A stretch of DNA of 64,000 nucleotides from Steromphala cineraria (taxonomy: Eukaryota; Mollusca; Gastropoda; Trochida; Trochidae), in assembly GCA_916613615.1 (NCBI GenBank), contig OU744728.1, positions 28,723,450 to 28,787,449 on the forward strand, in the 5' to 3' direction. Every line of letters begins with the position of its first letter. Within the stretch, counting starts at the first letter, position 1. The translations under genes were made by a program, and so were the position numbers. Below, piece by piece: positions 10,426 through 21,308 of the stretch. The notes below the pieces were generated by a model that was given only the letters and a program-made list of their open reading frames with translations, made no database searches and was not told the origin of the DNA.

Positions 10426-10613
10426 TATAAAACCAAAATACTATTAATGTCAATCTGTAATATAACCTTATATACCACGTTTCAGTTTTCGCATAGGAAC
10501 ATGTAACATAGGAAAATATTTATACAAGGCAAGTGTATTATAAAAAAATAGCTTAGCTAACAAGTCAAAATGAATTTGGAGTTCCTCCTTTGTCTAGTTA
10601 TTCTTCTAAGTGG

Positions 10614-10690
10614 ATTATTTTGTGTGTTTGTAGGTTATCTACTTGGTTAAATGTTTAACCACATTTGTCACACTTAAAGGAGAATGTTAG
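10614..10690 (-). pseudogene. C2H2 zinc-finger relic with stop
   Basis: The minus strand reads FKCDKCG, a stop, then TFNQVDNLQTHKIIH: one complete finger spacing broken by a nonsense codon. An isolated relic. Confidence 0.6.
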
Positions 10691-11270
10691 AGAAAAAAAT
10701 ATCTAACATGTTCATAAGCATTCTTTGACATATTGTGAGTACAACAAGTTTCCAATTGCATCATTTAATGTAAAAACTAGAAAGTGGTTTACGAGTAAAA
10801 ACACATGTCTCCCTGATGCACCATTTTTAGCTATTTTTAGAAATAAATCCTTTTAAAACCCCAAAAACTTAATAAAAACCATATTCGTTCTACAACACCC
10901 CGCCTTAAAAATGACAATGTCTAAAGTGTTGCCATGGAAACCAAAAGATATATAATTAAAAAGAAGTTGAAACCCCAAAAAGGCACCTCCTGATATGAAG
11001 AGGATTTGGTGAATATTGGTTAACAATATGTAAAAGGATAGTTGTTTAATTAGGAAATACAAATAAGAGAGTACTTTTCCCCCTATGATACCTCTTAATA
11101 AATTTCATGGAACAAAATGAAGACCTGTCCGTATTCTAAGTTTAAGAAATATATTTGATATTTTGAATACTGATAAACAAGTAGATCTTGTATTCAATAC
11201 ATTTATAAACAGCAGAGTTTGAATATTTGATCTAGCCTTCATACAAAATCAAACTACCATGACAATACCT
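10691..11270. other. Intergenic, no gene seen
   Basis: AT-rich, no supported feature. Confidence 0.4.
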
Positions 11271-11273
11271 AAA

Positions 11274-11560
11274 ATGTGGAGCACAGTTGTGTAGTGGTTA
11301 GAATGCTGGCCTCTCTGGCGCCAGAGACCAGGGTTCGAATCCCGATGGAGACACCCAAAGTTTGTGACTTGGGTATCATCTTTTGTTGTGTCCCTTGGAA
11401 AGACACTTCATCCACATTGCACTCAGTTCACCCAGCTGTACAAATGGGAACCCAAAGAAGGGAGAAGTACGGAACTATACGGTGGCGCGAAGCGCTTTTT
11501 AATAGACGGCATCGAAAATACTATCCCTCCAGGGTAATAATACTCATGGCGCGGTCTTGT
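11274..11560 (+). mobile_element. tRNA-derived SINE with conserved-type body
   Basis: The head carries an A-box-like TAGTGGTTAGAATG and a perfect B box GGGTTCGAATCCC. The body contains AAGACACTTCATCCACATTG and then CAGTTCACCCAGCTGTACAA ATGGG, which resembles from memory a central domain shared by several marine-invertebrate SINEs; the family was not assigned. The 3' end contains AATAATACTC. Not a functional tRNA: the sequence beyond the T-loop does not pair with the 5' end. Confidence 0.75.
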
Positions 11561-11716
11561 TTGGATTAGTCAATTAAGAGCATTAGTTGGAAGTGCGCAA
11601 AACTGTGCCTCGGGTTATTGTTGACAATATTGAGTCACCTTTGCCTGATAATACAGGGTGAATCTTTGTTGGGACTATAAAGTAGTTTTCTGGTTATGTC
11701 ACTGTATGTCTACACT

Positions 11717-11902
11717 GCTATACTGAGTCTAGAAAGGCTTGGTTGAGAGTCGCGTCAGCCCACGTGACCAAGTTGACCAATCAGAACTGATCTTACCAAG
11801 CCACAATAGTGTGCCTTCGCACGTATAACGTTGGAGGGTCATAGGTCGCAGAAAGGTCGGCTGACGCGACCCTCAACCAGACCTTTCTAGACTCAGTATA
11901 GC
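11717..11902. mobile_element. Foldback MITE, copy 1
   Basis: Arms of about 45 bp: left GCTATACTGAGTCTAGAAAG, right its near complement ending CTCAGTATAGC, with further pairing through GTCGCGTCAGCC. The core (ACCAAGCCACAATAGTGTGC, then TATAACGTTGGAGGGTCATA) is shared with the element at 33137. A non-autonomous DNA element is the simplest reading. Confidence 0.85.
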
Positions 11903-11959
11903 AGGGTAATTGATAATAGTGAGGCTAGGTTTACTAAGACTGTTTTTCTCTCATATGGC

Positions 11960-12180
11960 TTTTCAAATATGAATGACGGTTTCTTATATTGTGTGGATTC
12001 TCACGTGTCTCTTAGGTTACCTGACTGTGCAAATGTTTTGTCACATAAGTCACTTCTGGGTGGATCCTCTCCTGCCTGGATTCTCGTGTGCCTCTTTATG
12101 GTAACTGATAATGCGAATGTTTTGTCACACACTTCACATTTATGTGATTTCTCTTCTATGTGGTTTTGTTTGGTGTGATA
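11960..12180 (-). pseudogene. C2H2 zinc-finger pseudogene, two fingers
   Basis: The minus strand reads HKCEVCDKTFALSVTIKRHT with its TGEKP linker eroded to QAGED, then a second finger (SDLCDKTFAQSGNLRDT) in which the first Cys has become Ser and a TGA replaces the histidine region. Related to the array at 24-29 kb. Confidence 0.75.
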
Positions 12181-13244
12181 TCAGGCCAGATGGGTTTGAA
12201 AATCTTTTACTACATATATATTTTTAGAATCACTGTAAAAATAGATAAAATTTGATACCACATTTGTACTACAAAACCTGATATTAACAGAGAAATTTTG
12301 TTTTATCCAAATACTTATTTAGCCATATTTTATTATTAATTAGAATTATTAAAATAACACAATTATTGTGAAAAAGTAATGTCAATTCTATGTCATTGTT
12401 ATATTTTTCTATTTCTAAATTTATTGGGGAATTTCAATCGATTTATTTTAGGGATAGACAACCCAATGATAACGAGAGTTTTTTATAATCATAATTCGAA
12501 CGTTTTATTCGGCGGAACAATCACCTGTCGTCTGGTGAACAGCACGAGACACGCGAGTCGCGACGTCTTGCCATGTTATGCCGTCATATCCGGTCTACTT
12601 TGCTCGCGACCATTTGCGCTATTAATAGTTTCTAATAATCCTTTGTCGCTACCAAAATCAAAATAATTTTGGAAATACTTTGATTAAAATGAGAGCGACT
12701 GTGGCAAAAGAAAAAATAGATAATGATAAATAAGGCTGACAGTTTACATTTCGAGTTGTAAGCCTTGCTGTCTTGCTCATTCATTTTCAGGCAAGATAAA
12801 TAATTAAACAATCTGTTATAATACCATTTAAATATACATTTTAAAAATACAAAAAAAATACTTATAATTAAGAAAAATGGAATTCTGGAAATTAACTTAT
12901 GAATTTAAGTGGAGGTGGAAGATAATGAGAAATTGTCCGACATTTTGTTTCGACACTGATCAGCAAGCAGATTTCAATGACTATGACACATTTCCTACTG
13001 TAAAATATGCATGTACAGATTCAACATTACCAATTTATGCCTGTAGTCACACTCATTTTTTTAAACTTTAAGTGACATTTCTTCAGGGTTTTGTAAGCTA
13101 GCAAGTATTTTGAATTGATAAAAAGCCATTACACCTTGAAAAGTTAAATACTTAAAATGACAAACAAATTCATTGAGAATGACACAAGGGATTTTTCTAG
13201 GCACTGTAGAAAACAATAGAATGTTCATATTTATATATATCTTC
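12181..13244. other. Intergenic, no gene seen
   Basis: Mostly very AT-rich, with a short more GC-rich island at about 12500-12610. No supported coding sequence. Confidence 0.4.
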
Positions 13245-13331
13245 AGTGTAATTCAATCTAAATTTAGATCAACAGTTTTTTTCTATCCCGTCATACTGCT
13301 GTGAAACCAAATACTGAAATGTCAATCTTAA
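13245..13331. repeat. Outer repeat related to the 54.9-kb element
   Basis: Contains CAATCTAAATTTAGATCAAC and CCGTCATACTG, closely matching the terminal repeat at 54899-54950. The right-hand flank after 13886 (AATTTTAGATTG) may be its other end, in which case the TTAA element at 13332 lies inside this repeat. Confidence 0.55.
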
Positions 13332-13885
13332 AGATGCTATATCATACTTGCAATATTTTAAAAGTATTTTTAATGTATACGTTGTATTTTTAGAAAAATT
13401 TAGCGACCAACTTTAAGAAAATCGGACCAAAATTCATCAAATAGGAAATAATTTACAAAAAAATACCAAAACGGCAGTCGACAAAAGGGCGAATCAAGTG
13501 TGGCCATTTCCCAACTTCCGGTTTCTTAATGTACGCTTGAAAACCGTCTTTGTCGCGCTCAACTAGATTTTATATTCTTTTTCTCCAAATTAGGTATTCG
13601 TTGCTGTCAAAGTTGATACCTATCGAACACAATTACGGTAATTGAGACACGGTGTAAATCCTACAAGCATAATGATTACGTCACCGAAAGCGGGTTCGCA
13701 AAATGACATGCCCTTTCTAGGAGGGGTACTGTGCTTGAAGCTTCGAACTAAGTATGTTATTGTTGATTAAACAATCTAAATATGATATAAAAATTTCGAC
13801 GAAAGATTTTTCTACAAAGTGATGTATTTCATTTCTCAATAGCTAAGTTTCATCCTGAACCGCTTGCAAGTATGATACAGCATCT
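13332..13885. mobile_element. TTAA-flanked element, 554 bp
   Basis: Inverted ends of about 23 bp: left AGATGCTATATCATACTTGC AA, right its near complement TTGCAAGTATGATACAGCATCT. Each end is flanked by TTAA (13328-13331 and 13886-13889). TTAA duplication is typical of piggyBac-type elements. No transposase; non-autonomous. Confidence 0.75.
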
Positions 13886-13970
13886 TTAAGTAATTTTAGA
13901 TTGAGTGTGGTTCCAACTAAGGACACCATTTTCAGTTAGTTTACATGACAACACATATATTAAATGCCAA

Positions 13971-14260
13971 ATGCTCACCTCCAAACAGTCCATAAAATGC
14001 TGAATAAAACCATAAGGGTTTTAAACGTTACAAGTATCGGACACAGGACAGCAGGACAGCAGGACAGCCAAAGAGAATACTAGAAAGTCAATAGAGCCCT
14101 AAATTGAGTAAATTCACACCAAAAAGATGAATGCTCACCAGGAAATAGTTCATAAAATGTTGAATAAAACCATAAGAGTTTAAACGTTAAAAGTACTGGA
14201 CAGAGACCGGAAGCAAAGCCACAGAGAAAACTAGACATGGCCAGTAGAGTCACTCGATTC
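13971..14260. repeat. Diverged tandem duplication, 160-bp period
   Basis: ATGCTCACC is followed by CATAAAAT, TGAATAAAACCATAAG and a GACAGAG/GACACAG stretch at 13971 and again at 14131. A CAGGACAG triplet lies near 14045-14068. Diverged enough to be old. Confidence 0.65.
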
Positions 14261-14459
14261 AACTCATTAGCTAGGTCCGGGATATGGTTGAAGGGGTATT
14301 TAGTTATTACTTAGTTTCTATATGGTTATGGTCGCAGCCCTAAATAAATAAGGGTTTGTTTTGACATAATCGACAGATACTTTAAAAGCCCTATACGTTA
14401 ATTACGTTTTCTGGGCAGGTCGTGTCTGAATTAAAGACAAGGCATATAAACATAGGAAC

Positions 14460-15560
14460 TGTTGCACTCAATGCTGGATGAAGTTGATAGGTGGTGTCGC
14501 AAATGGAGATTAAAGTTAAATGGTGAAAAATCTCAAATTGATTCATTTTAGACCCCAGTCGCAGAACTGTTCTCAGTTCCAGTTTGCCTGTGTTGATTTA
14601 TCATTGCACTACTCGGACTCCTACAAATACCTCGGGTTATGGTTTGATGAACATTTGGATTTTAAATGGCTGTGAATCAACTGGCGAAATCGGCAGGTAG
14701 AGCTTTGAGTGCTTTGTGTACCAAGTTTTGTGATGCAGGTGGAATGGCCTACGATGTATTTACAGCTTTATATAATCGCTGGTACAGCCCATTCTCACAT
14801 ATGGAGCAGCAGTCTGGGGCCTCTATGAACACAAAGTACTAAACACAATTCAAAATCGAGCCTGTCGCTTTTTTTCTCGGAGCAAATATCAAAGCATCTA
14901 ACATCGCCACAAGAGGGGATATGGGTTGGACGTCATGCCTCACAAAACAACGCCTGGAAGTCTACAGGATGTGGATGCGAGTGCGACATATGCCAGAATC
15001 TAGACTCCTGCACAGAATACACAAGTGGTCACTTAACCGGAAGAGATCTTGGGAATTTAGGGTCAAGAGACTGAGTGAATCTTTAGGTCTAGAGCAATAC
15101 CTTCGCTTTGACAAATCATGTATACCAGCTTTACGCAAGCAACTGTATATATTAGACGAACAAAAGTGGTTTACTGACTTATAGAACGACAAGGGAAACT
15201 TAACAAATGGAAGTAAACTTAGGACCTATCGCTTGTTTAAGAAGGATTTAAGCCCGGAACCCTATGTTATTAGTACGTCTTCTAGATACCACCGCAAGTT
15301 CTCCATACGACTGCCCCTTTGCATAGAGACTGGTAGATACTCTAAGCCGCCTACCCCTCTACATGACAGAGTATGCCCCTTATGTCCGCGGGATATCGAG
15401 GATGAAGCTCATTTTATTATAACCTGCCCGCTCTACTCTGATATCATGTATGATGTTTTAAAATCTGCTCCAGATATAAATGATGCTTTTACACAGAAAA
15501 ATCCCAAAGAAAATATACCTTTTTAATGCAAAATCCCCGTTGTCAACTTCTCTTAGCTTT
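14460..15560 (+). mobile_element. Degraded non-LTR retrotransposon (LINE) 3' half
   Basis: Across several frameshifts the strand encodes the end of a reverse transcriptase and its C-terminal region: DEVDRWCRKWRLKLN, then YKYLGLWFDEHLDFK (thumb region) near 14640, a frame at 14921-15184 and another at 15233-15526. The last carries a Cys-rich tail, RVCPLCPRDIEDEAHFIITC, typical of animal LINEs. The catalytic part of the polymerase lies upstream and is missing, so this is a 5'-truncated dead copy. The TG/TA-rich sequence to about 16350, ending in AATAAA and a TTCTTTCTT run, is probably its 3' tail. Confidence 0.8.
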
Positions 15561-15639
15561 CAAGTTATATCTAATGGCGAAAAGAAGAATTTCACTTTTA
15601 TAATGTTGCTGTTTTAATATGCTCATGTAAACGTTTTAT

Positions 15640-16350
15640 TTTAAAAACGTATTTATTGATTTGTGTATGTATGTATATAATATAAGCTTTTGTATGTTTA
15701 ATATAAGTGTGTGTGGGTATGGATGTGAATATATGTAAGTATATGTGTTCGTATGTATGTGATAGTGTAAACTCGAACGTGTGTATGGATGTATGCACAG
15801 CTTATCTATATAAGTATTTTGTATGTTTCCATATAAGTATGTGTGGATAATGATGTGAATATATGTATGTGTGTTCTCATGTATGTGTGAGCGTAACCTC
15901 GAATGTGTGTATGAATCTTATTTCTGTAATTCTAACATTACAGTGAGTATGCATGTTGATACGTATGTGAGCGTTTTGCTATATTGTTTGTGTGATTGTT
16001 TGTTGTTGAGTGGGTGTTTCTGTATGTAATAATAAGTGAATGACTGTTGGCTTATACTAGTGAACGAGCGAGTATATGAGCATGTGAGCGTGTAACGTGT
16101 GTTTAATGGATATTGTTTCGCGTATGCTTATACTTTCGTGAATGTTTATATGCTAATATTGTGGAACGTGCAATTACATCAGTTTTCATATAGCTTCTCA
16201 TTTTATTGTAATGATGTGACATTTAACGACTACAGTGTCTCATAGGCCATATTATGGCCGGGTACTTTTTAACATCTATGTATGTTTTATGTATTGTAAC
16301 TTATTTTAAAGTACGTAACACTTTAATAAACATTTTCTTCTTCTTTCTTT
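15640..16350. repeat. TGTATG-rich low-complexity tract ending in TTTC run
   Basis: Irregular GTATGTATG/GTGTGTATGG repeats at 15660-15940, with a related repeat at about 15690-15800 and 15820-15910, then an AATAAA near 16325 and a TTCTTCTTTCTTTC run. Short frames here are composition artefacts. Confidence 0.6.
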
Positions 16351-16793
16351 CTTTCTTCTGGTTATAGATTATCGAGTCAGTAGCCGGTATGGTTGGGGAT
16401 AATATAAAAAAATAAAATAACAGATTTTCTCTCTTTATATGGTAGATGAATATCTTGAATATTGTTCTGTTATAGACAAGATTACGAAGTCTTTAACAAA
16501 CCATGTGTAGAGAGTAAAAACTCTCGAATTCACCAGGGCTCTAACAAGACGATCACAGAAAATAGCTCCAAACTATTTCTACTTCTCGAAATTAAAAGAC
16601 TCTGAATTACACTTTGAGGCAAAACTAATCGAAATGTGTTTAGTGGTATAACAAACAATCACGTTTTAGTCCTACCCCTAATTTCACATCTTGTTTGCGA
16701 AAAAATAGTTCCCCATACTTGTAACATGATTTTCCAAGTTTGATACTATTTAAAAAACATACATCATAACTTCATAAATTAAAATCAAACAGG

Positions 16794-17056
16794 ATGTCCA
16801 ACCCATTTTCTCATGCAATTTGTGGAATGTTTGATAAATTCCTTGGTAAGTGGCTATATGTTAATAATTGATTAATAAGGTATCAATCTAAGACCAGTTG
16901 AGCCAAATATAACTTTATCCCATGACGATTTAATGTTTACAATATAAACTATCAGGAGGTCCCAGCAGTTTCTTGTGTTGTTGTGATCAAAACAGAACTC
17001 TTAACAATATAAGCTATGGCTGCCACTGCCAGAATGTTTCATGTCAGCCTTGTAAT
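16794..17056 (+). CDS. Putative two-exon Cys-rich fragment, function unknown
   Basis: Exon 1 would be 16794-16845, from an ATG to a consensus donor (GTAAGT at 16846). Exon 2 would be 16956-17056, after a CAG acceptor and before another consensus GTAAGT. The split codon joins in phase 1 to give LGGPSSF. The joined product is MSNPFSHAICGMFDKF..., then CCCDQNRT...YGCHCQNVSC QPCN: eight Cys in the second exon. No domain was recognised, and no hydrophobic signal peptide is seen, so the true 5' end may lie elsewhere. The last donor is phase 0, and the next clear downstream exon (18874) needs phase 2, so either an exon is missing from this model or these are separate genes. Confidence 0.35.
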
Positions 17057-18873
17057 GTAAGTAATTCACTTTCTCCCATTGAAATTGGTAATTATGTTTT
17101 TAAGCATTTACAGCTTATATCTATCCATTTTGTCCGTTATGTGACGTTTTCAACTAGCAATACATCATCAACTATTATAAACATCAAAACAAGAGGATGC
17201 ATTGCAATTGAAAAAACGGGTTTTGACGCTTTATTTGTCAATTATGGTAGCAGATATAGTACCAATCCTGAAATGGTGATAGGTGACACTGGATAAAGGA
17301 AACGAGAAAGCTTTTTAACCTGCTGCCTGCTGAATCGTTTGGAAGTTTATGCTTCGAGTTTCGAAAGTGTAAAATTTTGAATATGACTTCACATTGGTAT
17401 CTCTAATTTTTACCCTTTGACTCTTCTTAAATACAGAATTTAGAAAAATAAAAATATCCTTATGAATAACATAACTTTTTAATTGTCATATCATTTTTTT
17501 AATATATTCCACTTAACTTCCATAATTAGGTGTATCTCTCGTCAATGAATACAATGAAAAAACAACAGTCATAACTTAAGTTCAAAATCGGATTATGTTG
17601 TCAATAATAAATCAAAATCAGTTTATTCAGAAATAAATTCTGTACAAGAAACCAGTGCACGATTGAAACTTTCGTCCCACCAAAAAGAGCTTGTTACAAA
17701 CAATGTTCACTGAAATGATACATTTTCAACGTATTTTCAAGTAGCTTATATTTATACTGAACCATGCTTTTTACTTCCTTGTTGACATTTTTACAAATTT
17801 CTTATCTATCAATCATTATCAAAATTACACCAAAGTTTTAATTTTGATTTGCCTTTCTATGTTCTAAATTGGTTTTAACACAACGAATCAAAAACATCGT
17901 ACTATCTCGCAAAAACCAAAAACAGAATACCTTTCTACGACTGACTGTGGAAAGGTTATGAAAGTCATTACAGAATAGTTGCAACATACGTTTGAGATTT
18001 TTTTCGCAAAGCCGTGGTACACATACAAAATATATAGTGAATCACCTAGCCCCAATTTTCGAATCGTATTTATACAATAATCTGGAACATTAAACGCAAA
18101 TAAATCCTATATGGTGTTTAAAATTTAATCGTTTATAACTATATGACTTATATAATATCAATTGGAATTTAGACCTTGCACAGTTGGTGTGGGTTTTCTA
18201 ATGCTTGGCTGCTAAGGTGTCAATGTTACAACTCACAAATGTATATCATCAAAATGCATGAACATTTTGTTAAATCAAAATAGGAAATTTCGGATTTTAC
18301 GTTTTGTCATACATTAAAGATTGTTAACTTAAAACTTGTACAGATTACATACCTTTGTAACATTGCCGCTCCCTATGATTTTTACTTCAATGATACTTAA
18401 AAAATAAGCCAATATTTTGGATATATACTTCCTTCGAGTACTATGTGATAGGTAGAAATTTCTCAAACAAAGGACAATCACCTTCTTACAATCTTTCATA
18501 ATATATTTTATCAAAAGAACTAAAACAATGATCAATAATCACAGAAAGATGACGTTACAAATGTTACATTTTTCAATAATTTTTTCAAATAATTTTTTTT
18601 CAAAAGAATGTTTTAAATAAATGTGAGCAATCGAAAAATGGCTTTCGAAAAATTCTTTTATGAGGAATAATTCACGACAAGTGTAACTTTTTTATTTTAA
18701 TTGGTAGAACTCAGCGTCTTCCGCATTTGTATTTGATGTGATTAGGTTCCTGTAACTTTATCTTAAATTATCTTTTCAGTGGACTTTGGACTGAAATTGG
18801 CACCTAATAAGGAAGGGACAACAATTGAATAGGGCTTTGTTTATTTTTAAATTGGACATTTTGATTTTTTCAG
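17057..18873. other. Intron or intergenic, no exon found
   Basis: Strongly AT-rich, with several poly-T and poly-A runs. I could not find an exon that joins the flanking candidate exons in phase. Confidence 0.4.
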
Positions 18874-21308
18874 TTTAAGCCTATGGTTTGGCATTTGTGC
18901 ATCCCGTCATGAAAAAGAATTCCAAGGTCAAATGTTCAAATCAGGGACGAGGCAGGGGTTGAAAGTATTGCAACCAGTTTATAATATCGCTTCGACAAGC
19001 AGTCTGGACTGTGGAGTAAAGTGTGTGGAACGAGCTAGTTGTGATGCCATTTCTTTTGTTTTGGAATCAAAGCTTTGTCATTTTCTCAGCACAAAAACAA
19101 CGCAAAATTCTTCTGAAAACAAAGATAAACCGGGAGGCATTTATTTTTACAAGATAAAGGGTAATTATTTTATTCTTATTTTTAAGTTTAGCAGTGAAAT
19201 GATTTATCAAGTAAGGTTACGTTTTTTTAATCTTCAGTGGTGAGATTATGATACCAAATACTTGAGTTCGATCATTAAATAGTCTGAAAATCATAAGTTA
19301 TATCATTCAGACGCGTGGAAATATTGATATATCAGCAGATATATCCTCCTCCTCTGAATTGTATAACGTATTTATCTTTCCGAATGTTTAAACAAAACGC
19401 ATATTATATGAACATAAAAGATAAGATAAACTGCGTAAGCGCTTTGACTATAATTTGTTTGCAGCTACCTATCGGTTGATCAAAAGTAACCTTGATGTGT
19501 TCGAAGTAACAAACATTGTATATTTCAAGACGCTCAGTCTGCAAGCTTTATTCATGCCTTTTGTTGCGGGGTATAAATAATATATCATTCTGCTCAAGAG
19601 GGAGATATCAGTATTTATCCAGGGTCACGTGGACAAATCAGAGATCGAGATTTTAACATGAGGTAGGATCAACATGATATCTTTTCTCCAAGTCACATTG
19701 TAACTTGGTGACACTGTTTTAAAATAGAATGTAATTTATGTCGACTAACTAATTGATATTTCATAAATAATGAATAAGATAATGTATGTTGGATATAAAC
19801 GTTTACTTCCCCTGATGAGATACATGTAGACAAGGTATCTACTTTAAACCTTTTTATTGTGTAAATGGTTCTATTTAATAAAAAAATTATCAATAGATAA
19901 ATTAAATTTGATTATGGGCAAAAGTAAAGATACCAAATTTACGTCAAGTGAATCTCTGCGATAGGCACATAAGTTGAGCATAAGTACTCACAATTTAAAA
20001 ATGTTTGTTAACAAAATACTATGACTAATCAAATACACTTAGTATCCAAAACAACTTGTTGTTTTGTGCAGAAAGGCTTGTAATTGGAATTGAAGAATTA
20101 TATATTGAAGAAATTTTATAATTATGCAATGCTGTCCCACTAAATCACAATGATGGAAACAAAATTGTTTACCTACATTTACAGAATAAAAAGCAAAACA
20201 GCTAGTTTCGTCATCTCATTACCCTTGTTAAGAAATTATGAAACGGCACATTTTGAAAAGCCTGTGCAATCAAAATCGTGAATTGACATTCTTTTAAAAT
20301 GCATAAGTTAATTTTATAGACCCTCGAGACATAAAGTAATCTGTTTCCATCGTTATTGACTTTAACTACCATTGTCTTTGGTATATATCATGGCAGGGGT
20401 CAACAAAAGGCATGTATCTATTGTATAAATCAGTTTTCACAAAAAGATTATTAAAATCCTTTACAATTTGAGTCGCAATGTATAAATTGATACATTCATG
20501 ATGAGATCAATATGTTTTACATCTTGTTTCAGAGCCGAATCAAAAGAAAGATCAAATTAAAGTCACTAAAAGGATTCTGATAGCTGCAGTGAAAACAAGT
20601 ACCTTGAGGCAGTACGATCTCGCTAACAAGACATTCAGTGACGTCAAGATGTTTTCAGTGAAATCATTTATAATAGCTATTAAGTATGTCAGTGAACTCC
20701 AGACCTTTTTTCTTGCAACTGTAAATGGATGGATATCATCTTCAACAATTGATAACAGTACCGTTTTTAATATCAGAAAACTAAGTCATCCTTCACGGTT
20801 ATGTATTGATGCAAAGTATAACATAATATTTGTTATTTTGGTTAATAACAGAGCCCTGGTCAGCAAGGTTGTAAGAATGTCAATGAATGGGAACGATTAT
20901 AAGATTATACATTCACCGCCGCAGTACACATTCATCACTGGAGTAGCTAAACACTCTGATAGAATTCTAGTTTCTACGAGTGGAAAAATTTGGTCATTTG
21001 ACTATTGGGGCAAAAATATAACAACCCTTCTTACAGCAGACTGTATGTCGATTATGATAAGTGGAGACACACTTTACTATGACAACAAAAAACATTTGCA
21101 TGCTTATTCTCTTGTAAACAAAACAAAGACATTGATACGTAAACTACCAACATTCCCTTTATTATTAATCCTGCACAACAATAAGATATATATAGCTTTC
21201 GATGGAAAACATAAACTAGGAGTTATTGATCTAGATAATTCTTCCAATCCTCTTTCAATATTCGGAATTAAGAAGATTTTCGTAAAGGGGATGACGCTGG
21301 TGACATAA
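18874..21308 (+). CDS. PAN/apple plus YWTD-like propeller protein (3' exons)
   Basis: Two exons can be joined. Exon 18874-19160 follows TTTTTTCAG and ends before GTAATT. Exon 20533-21308 follows TTGTTTCAG and ends with TAA. The phase-1 junction rebuilds a Glu codon (...YFYKIK-E-PNQKKDQ). The first exon encodes a PAN/apple-like domain with the usual Cys pattern (LDCGVKCVERASCDAISF, then KLCHFLS). The second encodes about 260 residues of repeating beta-strand units (SRLCIDAKYNIIFVI, KVVRMSMNGND, GKIWSFDYWGKN, DTLYYDN) like an LDL-receptor class B / YWTD six-bladed propeller. Both folds belong to extracellular adhesion or ligand-binding proteins. The first exon starts in phase 2, so an upstream exon with the signal peptide is required and was not found. 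No transmembrane segment follows, so a secreted product is likely. Confidence 0.65.

Noticed and set aside
11280..11345. tRNA gene
   Set aside because: The B box is perfect, but acceptor pairing is absent and a SINE body follows.
15598..15798. His/Thr/Tyr-rich minus-strand frame
   Set aside because: Product of the TGTATG low-complexity tract.
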